Below are positions 42,830-53,441 of a DNA stretch of 64,000 nt, one piece after another. Under the pieces are notes generated by a model, which searched no databases, had not been told where the DNA came from, and saw nothing but the letters and a program-made list of their open reading frames with translations. Position 1 is the first letter of the stretch, and the number at the start of each line of letters is the position of its first letter. The stretch lies in the NCBI RefSeq assembly GCF_900091625.1, contig NZ_FMIC01000002.1:5022001-5086000 (forward strand), in the 5' to 3' direction. Position numbers and translations under genes: made by a program. This stretch comes from Micromonospora peucetia (GTDB lineage: Bacteria > Actinomycetota > Actinomycetes > Mycobacteriales > Micromonosporaceae).

Positions 42830-43657
42830 ATGGACGCCCGGACACGACACCTGTACGTCGACCGTCCCGACGACGTCGCCACCGCCGCCCGCGCGCTGGC
42901 CGGCGGTGCGGTCGTAGCGGTGGCCTTCGGGAACTTCTACGCCCTCGTGACCCGCCCGGAGACCGCCGCCGTACGTCGGCTCAACCTGGCCAAGGGGCGG
43001 CCCGCCGACCAGATCGGCAGCATCACCGCGGCCCCCGGACGGATCCCGGCTATGTTCGACTGGTCGCGGGTGCCGTCACGGCTGCCCGGGAGGCGGGTAC
43101 GGCAGCTCATGGACGCGCTCCACGGCGCCGGCCCGTTCGGCTTTCGCGGCCCCGCCGCCGCCCGGCTGCCCGCCCACCTAACCCAACACGACCGGGGCGT
43201 ACGCACCACGCAGGTGATCGCGCCGGGGCTGGCCTGCCCGTCGAACGCGTTCCTCACCCGGGCGGCCGCCGAGGCCGGGGTGGACCACCTCCACATCACC
43301 TCGGCGAACCGCTCCCGGCACCTGACAGGCGCCGAGGAGGAACCGGCGCACTGGACGGCCGAGGGCATCGCCGCGGATTTCGCCCACCTCGACGAGCTGG
43401 TGGTGCTCGCCCACCGGGACGAGGCGGCGGCGCGGGCCGCGTACCCCGGGCACCTGCCGACCTCGGTGACGCTGTTGTCATTCCACGCCCCGGGTGGCGA
43501 GCTGGAAGAGCCGCCGGTGCTGACTGTGGACCGGCACGGCTCGCTGCACCTCGACGAGGTGCGTCGGGCCGCCGCGCCGCTCGGGCTCCAGGTGCGGCTC
43601 GGCCCTGCCGCCGGGCGGCGTCTACAGCCCCGGACGTATGCGGCAGCGCTGGTCTGA
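42830..43657 (+). CDS. YrdC/Sua5-domain protein
   Basis: A 275-residue protein with a YrdC fold: PDDVATAARALAGGAVVAVA at the N-terminus, KGRPADQIGSI where threonylcarbamoyl-AMP synthases have KxR and SxTxN elements, and CPSNAFLTRAAAEAGVDHL followed by ITSANRS. Sua5/YrdC makes threonylcarbamoyl-AMP for tRNA t6A. The first motif here deviates (GNFYALVTR in place of the usual TDTVYGLG), so this is probably a paralogue with another role. GGAGGA at 42820 gives the start. Confidence 0.75.
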   Translation: MDARTRHLYVDRPDDVATAARALAGGAVVAVAFGNFYALVTRPETAAVRRLNLAKGRPADQIGSITAAPGRIPAMFDWSRVPSRLPGRRVRQLMDALHGAGPFGFRGPAAARLPAHLTQHDRGVRTTQVIAPGLACPSNAFLTRAAAEAGVDHLHITSANRSRHLTGAEEEPAHWTAEGIAADFAHLDELVVLAHRDEAAARAAYPGHLPTSVTLLSFHAPGGELEEPPVLTVDRHGSLHLDEVRRAAAPLGLQVRLGPAAGRRLQPRTYAAALV

Positions 43658-43672
43658 CGCGGCCCTGAAAGC

Positions 43673-43711
43673 CGACATCGCGGCGCCCGTGGGTGGGGCA
43701 CCGCGATGTCG
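43673..43711. terminator. Hairpin CGACATCGCGG / CCGCGATGTCG
   Basis: A perfect 11-bp inverted repeat with a 17-base loop lies 15 bases after the YrdC stop codon. Together with the hairpin at 43730 it separates two convergent genes. Confidence 0.7.
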
Positions 43712-43729
43712 ACGTTCGGTGGGTCGGCC

Positions 43730-43761
43730 GGGTGGGGGCACCGGAACCGGTGCCCCCACCC
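43730..43761. terminator. 15-bp hairpin GGGTGGGGGCACCGG
   Basis: Arms 43730-43744 and 43747-43761 are perfect complements around AA, forming a very stable stem. The convergent gene ends at 43800, so this probably stops both transcripts. Confidence 0.75.
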
Positions 43762-43799
43762 GACGCGAACCAGGGGTACGGCAGTCGGGGCGACGCCGC

Positions 43800-44936
43800 T
43801 CAGGCGTCCGTGCGGCCCACCGGGGTGGGCAGGGCAACGGATGCCTCCTGCGGAGCTCCGGCGAGCACCTTCGCCTGCTGCGGCCAGGTCGTCAGGCTCG
43901 GCGCGGCCCGCAGCCCGGCCGCCCGGATCGTCTCCCGCAGGGCGGCCTCGTCCAGCTCCGCCAGCTGCCGGTACGTCCGGATGCCGGCCGCCTGCAGCGC
44001 CGCGGCCATCTTCGGGCCCACGCCCTGGATCCGGCGGAAGTCGTCGTCGGCGGCTTCGGATCCGGTCGTGGCCGGGGCCACCTCGCCGCGCGGCACCGGC
44101 ACGACCACCGGCTCGACCGGCGTGTTGGCCGGCGTCGGCTCCGGTTCGACGGGTGCGTCGGCGGCCGTGACCGGCTCGGCCGGGGTGGCGGCCGTGGCTG
44201 GGGTGGCGGGAACCGGCTCCGGCTCGACCGGAGCGTCGGCCGGCTCAGGGTCGACGGAGGAGGCGGCCACGGGAACGGGCGCGACCTCCGGCTCGGCCGG
44301 GGTGGCGGAAACGGGCTCGGTTTCCGGTTCGGTCAGGGTCTCGCTCGCGGGCGTCGTCGAGGCGAGGACCGCCGGCACGGGCTCGGCCACGGCGGTGGGA
44401 ACGGGCTCCGGCTCGGTGGCCGGGGTGGGATCCTGCGCCGGTCGACGGTCGACAGGGCCGGTCACCTCGGCCGCCGCCGGCAGCACGACCTCGTGGTCCG
44501 GCCGGGCGTCAGTGGCGGTGGCGAGCGGTGCGGGCTCGGTGTCGGGCGCCGGCACCGGGTCACCGGTCAGCGCCATGTCCGCCGGGTCGACGTCGGTGCG
44601 GGACGCGTCGGCCGTGACGACCGTGGCCGGGGCAGCGCCGAGGGGCGCCGGGTCGGCGTCGGTCGAGGCGTCTGCTCCGGGAGCGTCGGGGGCACGGTCG
44701 GTGACCGCGTCCGGCGTCGGATCCACGGTCACCTCGGGCCGCGGCTTGTCCAGGGTCGCGGCGGAAGGCGGGTCGACCACCACGGCGGTCATGCCGGCGA
44801 CCGGATCACCGTCCACGGTGGGCGATGCCTGCGCGGCGGTCGCCGCGTCCTGCCGGCCGCGCCAGAACCAGCCGCCCGCCAGACCCACCACCAGGGTCAC
44901 GATCAGTATCAGCCAGTGCCCGAAAGACCACGCCAC
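43800..44936 (-). CDS. Membrane-anchored helix-hairpin-helix protein with long Pro/Glu-rich linker
   Basis: A 378-residue protein. One N-terminal membrane segment (FGHWLILIVTLVVGLAGGWF) is followed by about 250 residues of Pro/Glu/Val/Thr/Ala repeats (VEPEPVPAT, EPTPANTPVEP), surely disordered. A compact C-terminal domain follows: DDFRRIQGVGPKMAAALQAA, then YRQLAELDEAALRETI, a helix-hairpin-helix like that of DNA-binding or ribosomal-L21-type accessory proteins. The start is GTG with GGGAGG upstream. A membrane-tethered DNA- or protein-binding role is suggested by the layout only. Confidence 0.82.
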   Translation of the reverse strand: MAWSFGHWLILIVTLVVGLAGGWFWRGRQDAATAAQASPTVDGDPVAGMTAVVVDPPSAATLDKPRPEVTVDPTPDAVTDRAPDAPGADASTDADPAPLGAAPATVVTADASRTDVDPADMALTGDPVPAPDTEPAPLATATDARPDHEVVLPAAAEVTGPVDRRPAQDPTPATEPEPVPTAVAEPVPAVLASTTPASETLTEPETEPVSATPAEPEVAPVPVAASSVDPEPADAPVEPEPVPATPATAATPAEPVTAADAPVEPEPTPANTPVEPVVVPVPRGEVAPATTGSEAADDDFRRIQGVGPKMAAALQAAGIRTYRQLAELDEAALRETIRAAGLRAAPSLTTWPQQAKVLAGAPQEASVALPTPVGRTDA

Positions 44937-45168
44937 GGCAAACCTCCCTATCGTTCATGTCCGGAAACCCGCGAGAAAAACTCGCCGCAGCTTCGCACAC
45001 GTCGGGTGAGGCTGACCGGCAGGACCGGGTGCGAGCAGTGCCGGCGGGACGGGGTTGCACCGGCGGTGTCCGGCGGGCGACGGAGGGTCGCCGTCCGCAG
45101 GCCCGCGCGGCGGGTCGGGCACGCGAAACCCCGGCGCCGCCGGGGGCGCCGGGGTCCCGGTCGGACGG

Positions 45169-46518
45169 TCAGTCCTCCTCGCCCCGGTAGCTGTAGAAGT
45201 CGTCGACGAACCGGCGCGCGAGCCTGGGTACCCGGCTGGTGACGCCGAAGTAGCCGCGCGCGCCGAGCAGCGCGAGCCGGCCGACGACCGGCTTGTACAT
45301 CCGGTCGTCCCCGTTGGTGCCGCTGCGGTTGAGCGAGTCGGCGACCCGGGCGAACCCGTACGGCACCATCGCGGCCTCGTAGTCGGCGACCGCCTGGAGC
45401 AGCGTCTTGTCGCCGGTCGCGGCCAGCCGGAGTTGCCGGGAGAGCAGCGCGGCGTCGCGCAGGGCGGTGTTGGCGCCCACTCCGCGTCCCGGCGTCATCG
45501 TGTGGATGGCGTCGCCGAGCAGGGTGACGGTGCTGCTCTTCCACGGCGGCACCGGCTCGCTGGTGGTCACCCTGATCGGCAGGGCGCTGCCCGGGTCGCT
45601 GCGGGCGAGCAGTTCACGCAGGTTCGGGTGCCAGTTGCGGGTGAGCTGTAGGGCGAGCAGGACGAGATCCTCGCCGCGCCGCTGCATGACGTCGGCGGGG
45701 AAACGGCGGGCGGTGCTCCAGACGACCAGGTTGATGTTGTCGCGGGTGTTGTCGTGGCGCAGCCCGGGCCAGCCGCGCAGCAGTTCGGCGTCGGGGGGGT
45801 CGACGCCGGGTTTGAGCACGCCGTCGCGGTCCCACTTGAACTCCATGACGTGCAGCACGCCCATCATCCCGCCGGTGCCGAAGATCAGCGAGATGCCCTG
45901 CTCGATCCGTTCCGGCAGGAGTCCCCGGGTATGCGGGGTCAGGGGGATCCGGGTGGCGATGTTGATGGTGCCGGCGTCGCGGGTGACGGCGTGTGGCAGG
46001 TACTGGCGGCGTACCGCCGATCCGGTGCCGTCCGCGGCGACGAGCAGGTCGCCGGTGGCGGTGCTGCCGTCGGCGAAGTGCGCGGTCACGGTGCCGTCGT
46101 CGCGTTGGTCGTACCGGGTGAAGGTCTTGTCGAAGTGGACCACGTCCTCCATGCCGGTGAGCAGGACCTGGCGCAGGGTCATCCGGGCCACCGACCGTTC
46201 GGTGTTCACCGGGTCGGTGTCCGGCCGGAGCGTGAACGACGCCGTGCGGCGCATCCCCTGCGTGATGACGTTGAAGTAGCGGGGGGAGCGGGCGCAGCTG
46301 GCGAGGTAGACGTCGAACAGGGCGGGCGGCAGGCACTCGCGCAGCGCGCGGCTTCCGGTCGGCCCGATGCCGACCCGGTAGCCGAGCAGTCCCTCGCCGC
46401 GGGTGCGGTACCGCTCGTAGACGGCGACGCTGATTCCGGCCCGGCGCAGGCCGTGTGCCAGGCACAGCCCGCCGGTGCCGGCGCCGATGATCAGGACGTG
46501 GGGTGCTCTGGGCGACAT
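45169..46518 (-). CDS. FAD-dependent aromatic hydroxylase/monooxygenase
   Basis: A 449-residue flavoprotein of the PHBH-like class. The FAD Rossmann motif IIGAGTGGLCLAHGLRRAG is at residues 10-28, DLLVAADGTGSAVRRQYLP is the DG region, and VTLLGDAIHTMTPGRGVGAN the GD motif that contacts the FAD ribityl chain. Its C-terminal part (MVPYGFARVADSLNRSG) resembles monooxygenases of aromatic polyketide tailoring. It lies 14 bases after the TcmI cyclase gene and is probably co-transcribed, so a role in oxidising the polyketide is inferred. A C-terminal thioredoxin-like domain is absent. Confidence 0.9.
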   Translation of the reverse strand: MSPRAPHVLIIGAGTGGLCLAHGLRRAGISVAVYERYRTRGEGLLGYRVGIGPTGSRALRECLPPALFDVYLASCARSPRYFNVITQGMRRTASFTLRPDTDPVNTERSVARMTLRQVLLTGMEDVVHFDKTFTRYDQRDDGTVTAHFADGSTATGDLLVAADGTGSAVRRQYLPHAVTRDAGTINIATRIPLTPHTRGLLPERIEQGISLIFGTGGMMGVLHVMEFKWDRDGVLKPGVDPPDAELLRGWPGLRHDNTRDNINLVVWSTARRFPADVMQRRGEDLVLLALQLTRNWHPNLRELLARSDPGSALPIRVTTSEPVPPWKSSTVTLLGDAIHTMTPGRGVGANTALRDAALLSRQLRLAATGDKTLLQAVADYEAAMVPYGFARVADSLNRSGTNGDDRMYKPVVGRLALLGARGYFGVTSRVPRLARRFVDDFYSYRGEED

Positions 46519-46532
46519 GCCGGCCGTCCCGC

Positions 46533-46880
46533 TCAGCCGGCCGCGTGCGAGGACGCCGCGTCGGCGGCGTCCCACCGGTAGAAGCAGCCCGCGATCGCGT
46601 CGCGCGGCGATCGCCAGGTCGGCAGGTACGGCGTGGTGTGCGCGGAGAGCCGTTCGTTGACCTGGCGGTAGAGCGGGTGGTTGCGGGCGTCGGCCAGCGC
46701 GCCCGGATCCACGTCGGCGGTCTCCATCAGGTGTACGCACAGGTCGTGCAGGCAGTACAGGGACCGGTGCCGGACCCCGGTGAGGGCGGGTAGTTCGGTC
46801 GCGTCGGACTCGGCGAAGATCTGCGCCACCCGACCCTCCGCGCCCGGGATGATTCTGCTGACGATCAGTAGACGGCTCAT
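46533..46880 (-). CDS. TcmI-type polyketide cyclase
   Basis: A 115-residue dimeric ferredoxin-like cyclase of the TcmI family. Start MSRLLIVSRIIPGAEGRVAQ, family core IFAESDATELPALTGVRHRS, then LYCLHDLCVHLMET and TTPYLPTWRSPRDAIAGCFYRW. TcmI-type enzymes close the last rings of linear aromatic polyketides. A clear paralogue is at 48232-48570. It lies between the SARP gene and the FAD monooxygenase gene on the same strand and marks the left arm of the type II PKS cluster. Confidence 0.93.
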   Translation of the reverse strand: MSRLLIVSRIIPGAEGRVAQIFAESDATELPALTGVRHRSLYCLHDLCVHLMETADVDPGALADARNHPLYRQVNERLSAHTTPYLPTWRSPRDAIAGCFYRWDAADAASSHAAG

Positions 46881-46961
46881 GGGACCCCTCTCGCCGGTGG
46901 CGCTCCGCGACCATGTCGGAGACCGCAGACTGTTGTGCGGCCCACGGTGCCCGGGCGGGTG

Positions 46962-47813
46962 TCACCTGTCCGTCACACGCGCAGCCGCGCCGGTGACGCC
47001 GTCGCGGCGGGCGCGGGGGGCGACCTGGTTGGACGGAGCCCGGCGCGGCCCTGCCGGGGCGTCGCGGGTGGCTTCCCGGATCGGCGCGAGGGTGTCGTCG
47101 AGCAGCGCGGTCATCGCCGCCGAGGGTTCCAGCCGCAGTTCCCGCAACAGCAGGTCGCGGTAGACGTAGAAGGCGTGCACGGCCTCGAAGGCGTTGCCCT
47201 CGGCGAGGTGGATGCGGACCACCAGCCGGTGTGGCGTCTCACGCAGCGGCTCGGCGGCCATCGCTTCCAGGGCGGCTTCCAGGGCGGCGCCGTGGCGGCC
47301 CGCCGACAGGTACTGGCCGGCCAGTTCCTCCAGCATGTGCAGGCGCAGTTGGCGTAGCCGTTCCCGGTCGGCCAGCACCCAGTCGTCGTACCAGCCGGGG
47401 AGCAGGTCGTGCCGGCCGGCGGCGAGCACCGCGGCGGCGCACGGGTCCTCGCCGTCGCGCACCCTCGCCGCCGTGCCGACGAGCGCGTCGACGTCGACCC
47501 GGACGACCGGGCCGAGGGAGACCGTGTCGCCGGAGGTGGTGATCGGGCAGCACGGGTCCTGGCGCAGCCGCCACAGCGCGGTCCGCAGGGACGACAGCGC
47601 GCGGTCCTCCGACGTGTCCGGCCAGAGCAGGCCGGCCAGATGGCTGCGGGTGGCGCCGGGACGCAGCCCGATCAGCGCGATGACCCGTTGCAGGCCGCGC
47701 GGCACCACGACCGGCACGTCGCCGTGCAGCAGCCGGAACCCGCCGAGCAGGTGCAGCGAGATCTCGGCGCCGGGACGACGTCCGGTGGTCGGCGTCGACG
47801 GATCAGCGGCCAC
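46962..47813 (-). CDS. SARP-family transcriptional activator
   Basis: A 283-residue SARP: an OmpR-type winged helix (LHLLGGFRLLHGDVPVVVPR ... RSHLAGLLWPDTSEDRALSS) followed by a bacterial transcriptional activation domain (GRHDLLPGWYDDWVLADRER ... LAEGNAFEAVHAFYVYRDLL). The GTG at 47813 has AGGGGG upstream; longer frames overlap the promoter. SARPs activate antibiotic clusters by binding direct heptamer repeats. It is divergent from the PKS operon and is probably its pathway-specific activator. Confidence 0.92.
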   Translation of the reverse strand: MAADPSTPTTGRRPGAEISLHLLGGFRLLHGDVPVVVPRGLQRVIALIGLRPGATRSHLAGLLWPDTSEDRALSSLRTALWRLRQDPCCPITTSGDTVSLGPVVRVDVDALVGTAARVRDGEDPCAAAVLAAGRHDLLPGWYDDWVLADRERLRQLRLHMLEELAGQYLSAGRHGAALEAALEAMAAEPLRETPHRLVVRIHLAEGNAFEAVHAFYVYRDLLLRELRLEPSAAMTALLDDTLAPIREATRDAPAGPRRAPSNQVAPRARRDGVTGAAARVTDR

Positions 47814-47947
47814 GGCGGCACCCCCTGCGGAACGCTCGTCCCGACTCGTCTGCTGTCCCCGGCGCGGCTGCCCATGACCCCACTGTCGGATCGCTCCGCC
47901 GCGGCACGGCGTCGCACACGCCGCGGCCGCCGGGCTGACCGTCACGA

Positions 47948-47977
47948 AGGTTATCAATCGCGGTCACTCTCGGTCAA
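47948..47977 (-). promoter_or_regulatory. Likely SARP-gene promoter, TTGACC-18-TAACCT
   Basis: On the minus strand TTGACC (47977-47972) and TAACCT (47953-47948) are spaced by 18 bases, close to the housekeeping sigma consensus of actinomycetes. Transcription would start near 47940, giving a leader of about 125 bases before the GTG. The position argues against the longer open frame that begins at 47957. Confidence 0.55.
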
Positions 47978-48033
47978 TATTCTGGGCAGGATCGCGCTTG
48001 CCTGTCAGCATCCACGAAAACCGTTCCGAACTG

Positions 48034-48054
48034 CGGTTAGTCCACTCCGGTTGA
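48034..48054 (+). promoter_or_regulatory. Possible SARP box, CGGTTAG/CGGTTGA direct repeat
   Basis: Two heptamers, CGGTTAG (48034-48040) and CGGTTGA (48048-48054), are in direct orientation with a 14-bp period, and a related CCGTTCC lies just upstream. They are in the divergent region between the SARP and PKS operons. Classical SARP boxes have an 11- or 22-bp period, so this is tentative. No gene is seen in 47814-48231 apart from these elements. Confidence 0.3.
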
Positions 48055-48231
48055 TCGGTGTCGTACAGCGGATGCACAGCCTGCGTCAACCCAGCGTCAC
48101 GAGCTGGGGTCGCCGCTCGGCGGTCGCCGGTGACGCCCCCGTGACGCCCGTGGCCGCATCGTGTCGCCAGTCGTCCGGCTCGGGCGGCGCCGTCGTCACC
48201 GACGCCGGATGCCGTGGGGGGAGGCCCATCC

Positions 48232-48570
48232 ATGGACCGTTCACTGATCGTCGCGAAGGTGGTGCCGAGCGCCGAGGCGCGCGTCGCCGAGATCTTCGCC
48301 GAGTCCGACGCGACCGAACTGCCGCGCCTGGTCGGGGTGCGGCACCGGTCGCTCTACCGGTTGGGTGATCTATACGTGCACCTGCTGGAGACGGAGGCGC
48401 CGGGCGGGGGAGCGGTCGAGGCGGCCCGGGGGCACCCCGAGTTCGCCCGGGTCAGTGCCCGGCTGCGGCCGTACGTGTCGCCGTACCTGCCGACGTGGCG
48501 GGAGCCGCGCGACGCGATGGCCCAGTGCTTCTACCGCTTCGACGCCACGCCCGCCGGGAGGCCGTCGTGA
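48232..48570 (+). CDS. TcmI-type polyketide cyclase, second copy
   Basis: A 112-residue cyclase, first gene of the main PKS operon. Start MDRSLIVAKVVPSAEARVAE; shared core IFAESDATELPRLVGVRHRS; end YVSPYLPTWREPRDAMAQCF. It is a paralogue of the cyclase at 46533-46880. GGGGGGAGG lies before the ATG. Its stop overlaps the GTG of the carboxyltransferase gene. Two different TcmI-type cyclases plus an SRPBCC cyclase are typical of long (pentangular) polyphenols, each closing different rings; this is inference. Confidence 0.93.
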   Translation: MDRSLIVAKVVPSAEARVAEIFAESDATELPRLVGVRHRSLYRLGDLYVHLLETEAPGGGAVEAARGHPEFARVSARLRPYVSPYLPTWREPRDAMAQCFYRFDATPAGRPS

Positions 48571-50282
48571 CCGCCACCGCACCCCGCGAGGGGCAGCTCT
48601 GGTCCCGGTGCGGCGGCTGCGCCACCCTGCTGTACCGCAAGCGGCTGCGGCGCAACCTCGACGTCTGCCCCGAGTGCGGCGCACATGCCCGGGTCGCCGC
48701 GCCCGAGCGGCTGCTCCAGCTCGTCGACCCGGGGTCGTTCACCGCGCTGCCGGACCGGCCGGCCGAGGTCGACCCGATCGGCTTCGTCGACCTGCTGCCG
48801 TACCCGCACCGGCTCACCGCGGCGCGGGCCGGCACCGGGCTGGCCGAGGCGGTCGTCTGCGGCACCGCGACCGTCGGTCGGCATCCGTGCGTGCTCGCCG
48901 TGATGGACTTCCGGTTCCTCGGCGGCAGCCTGGGCTGCGTGGTCGGGGAGCTGATCACCCGGGCTGCCGAGCGGGCCCTGACCGACGGGGTCCCGCTGGT
49001 CCTGGTCACCGCCTCCGGCGGGGCGCGGATGCAGGAGGGCGCCCTGTCGCTGATGCAGATGGCCACGGTCAGCCAGGCGATCGCCGCGCTGCGGGAGGAC
49101 GGCCTGCTCACCGTCAGCGTGCTCACCGACCCGACGTACGGGGGCGTGGCCGCCTCGTTCGCCACCAACACAGACGTGGTGCTCGCCGAGAACGGCGCGC
49201 GGATGGGCTTCGCCGGTCCCCGGGTGATCCGGCAGGTCACCGGCCGGGACCTGCCCGAGGGCTTCCAGACCGCCGACTTCCTGCTCCGGCACGGCCAGGT
49301 CGACATGGTGGTGCCCCGGCACGCACTGCGGGGCCGGCTGGTGGCGCTGCTCGCCGCCGCTCGGGCCGTTCGGCGGTCCGCGTCCCGTCCCGCCGTACCT
49401 CGGCAGGAGCCGTCGCCGCTGGTGGCGCGGCCGGCCGGCGGCGCCATCGCCGAGACGGCGCCGGGCGGCGACGCCTGGGAGACGGTCCGGCTGGCTCGGC
49501 ACCCCGGACGCCCGACCACGCTGGACTACCTGGAGACGGCGTTCGACGGCTTCGTCGAGCTGCACGGCGACCGGCTCGGCGCGGACTGCCCGGCCGTGGT
49601 GGGCGGGCTGGCCCGCCTCGACGGCCGGCCCGTCATGGTGATCGGGCACCAGAAGGGACACACCACCGCCGAGCTGGTCGGGCGCAACTTCGGGATGGCG
49701 AGCCCGGCCGGGCACCGCAAGGCGCTGCGGTTGATGCGCCTCGCCGCCCGACTCGGCCTGCCGGTGGTCACCCTGGTCGACACCCCCGGGGCGGACCCCG
49801 GCGTGAGCGCAGAGGAGCAGGGCCAGGCGGCGGCCATCGCGGAGAACATCCTCGCCCTGACCGTGCTGCCCACCCCCGTCGTCGCCGTGATCACCGGCGA
49901 GGGCGGCAGCGGCGGCGCGCTGGCCCTCGCGGTGGCCGACCGGGTGCTCATGCTCCAGCACGCCGTCTACTCGGTGATCAGCCCGGAGGGCTGCGCCGCC
50001 ATTCTCTGGCCGGACCGGGGGGCCGCCCCGCAGGCGGCCCGCGCGTTGCGACTGACGGCCCCCGACCTGTGCCGGCTCGGGATCGTCGACGACGTCGTGC
50101 CCGAGCCTGCACCGGCCGCACACCACGATCCAGGGGCTGCGGCGCAGGCGCTGCGCGAGGCGGTGCTGGCGCACCTGCTGCCGCTGCTCGACGTGCCGCC
50201 CGCCACGCTGGTCCGCCGCCGGCGGCAACGTTTCCGGCGCTTCGGCGCCGCCCGCTTCGGCGCCCGGGCGGGGGCCCGGTGA
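48567..50282 (+). CDS. Acetyl-CoA carboxylase carboxyltransferase, fused beta and alpha subunits
   Basis: A 571-residue AccD-AccA fusion. The N-terminal zinc ribbon has CGGC and CPEC at residues about 17-40. The beta half carries VLVTASGGARMQEGALSLMQ; the alpha half begins near 300 (LDYLETAFDGFVELHGDR) with HQKGHTTAELVGRNFG and VITGEGGSGGALALAVADRV. It transfers carboxylate from biotin to acetyl-CoA to make malonyl-CoA. Fused forms are common in type II PKS clusters. The GTG start and the stop both overlap neighbours by 4 bp, as in a tightly coupled operon. Confidence 0.92.
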   Translation: MTATAPREGQLWSRCGGCATLLYRKRLRRNLDVCPECGAHARVAAPERLLQLVDPGSFTALPDRPAEVDPIGFVDLLPYPHRLTAARAGTGLAEAVVCGTATVGRHPCVLAVMDFRFLGGSLGCVVGELITRAAERALTDGVPLVLVTASGGARMQEGALSLMQMATVSQAIAALREDGLLTVSVLTDPTYGGVAASFATNTDVVLAENGARMGFAGPRVIRQVTGRDLPEGFQTADFLLRHGQVDMVVPRHALRGRLVALLAAARAVRRSASRPAVPRQEPSPLVARPAGGAIAETAPGGDAWETVRLARHPGRPTTLDYLETAFDGFVELHGDRLGADCPAVVGGLARLDGRPVMVIGHQKGHTTAELVGRNFGMASPAGHRKALRLMRLAARLGLPVVTLVDTPGADPGVSAEEQGQAAAIAENILALTVLPTPVVAVITGEGGSGGALALAVADRVLMLQHAVYSVISPEGCAAILWPDRGAAPQAARALRLTAPDLCRLGIVDDVVPEPAPAAHHDPGAAAQALREAVLAHLLPLLDVPPATLVRRRRQRFRRFGAARFGARAGAR

Positions 50283-50902
50283 GCGCCGGCGGTATCCCGG
50301 TCGACGCCCCGCCGTCGGCGACCGACCCGGAGGCGACAACCGCTCGGTCGGTGCCCGGCACGCGGCCGATGCCGCCCGCGCGCCCGACGCCCGACTCGTA
50401 CCCGACCCTCGACGTGAAGCCGGGGCACGGCGTTGAGCCGGCGACCGGCCCGGAGCCGGGCCGCGATGCGGACACCGTGCTGGCCGGGCTGCGGCGGCAC
50501 GCCCGGCACCTGGTCGCCGAGCTCGCCGGCCCGCTGCGGCGGGTGCGGCTGCGCAGCGGCGACACGGTGCTGGAGGTGGAGTGGCACGGTGCCGCCCCCG
50601 CCGAGGTCGAACCTGTCGCGGCACGCCCCGCGCGCCCGCCGGCCGTCGCGGAGCCGCCCGGCCGGTACGCCGTGCGCTCGCCCATCGTCGGCACGTTCTA
50701 CCGGGCGCCGGAGCCGGGCGCCGCGCCCTTCGTGGCCGTCGGTGAGCTGGTCCGGCCCGGGCAGGTCATCGGCATCGTCGAGGCGATGAAGCTGATGAAC
50801 GAGGTGACCGCCGATCGGGGCGGCCGGGTCGCCGAAGTCCTCGCCGCCGACGGCCAGCCGGTCGAGTACGACCAGCCGCTGGTCGCGCTGGACATGGCGT
50901 GA
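50279..50902 (+). CDS. accB: Biotin carboxyl carrier protein
   Basis: A 207-residue BCCP. The first about 65 residues are Pro/Thr-rich and disordered; then a helical segment and another linker, and a biotinyl domain at about 125-207 with VRSPIVGTFYRAPEPGAAPF and EAMKLMNEV, whose Lys171 is biotinylated. The GTG start overlaps the AccDA stop. It carries carboxybiotin between the carboxylase (next gene) and the fused carboxyltransferase. Confidence 0.92.
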   Translation: MSAGGIPVDAPPSATDPEATTARSVPGTRPMPPARPTPDSYPTLDVKPGHGVEPATGPEPGRDADTVLAGLRRHARHLVAELAGPLRRVRLRSGDTVLEVEWHGAAPAEVEPVAARPARPPAVAEPPGRYAVRSPIVGTFYRAPEPGAAPFVAVGELVRPGQVIGIVEAMKLMNEVTADRGGRVAEVLAADGQPVEYDQPLVALDMA

Positions 50903-50915
50903 GGGGCGGGCCGCG

Positions 50916-53437
<2,522 letters not shown>

Positions 53438-53441
<4 letters not shown>

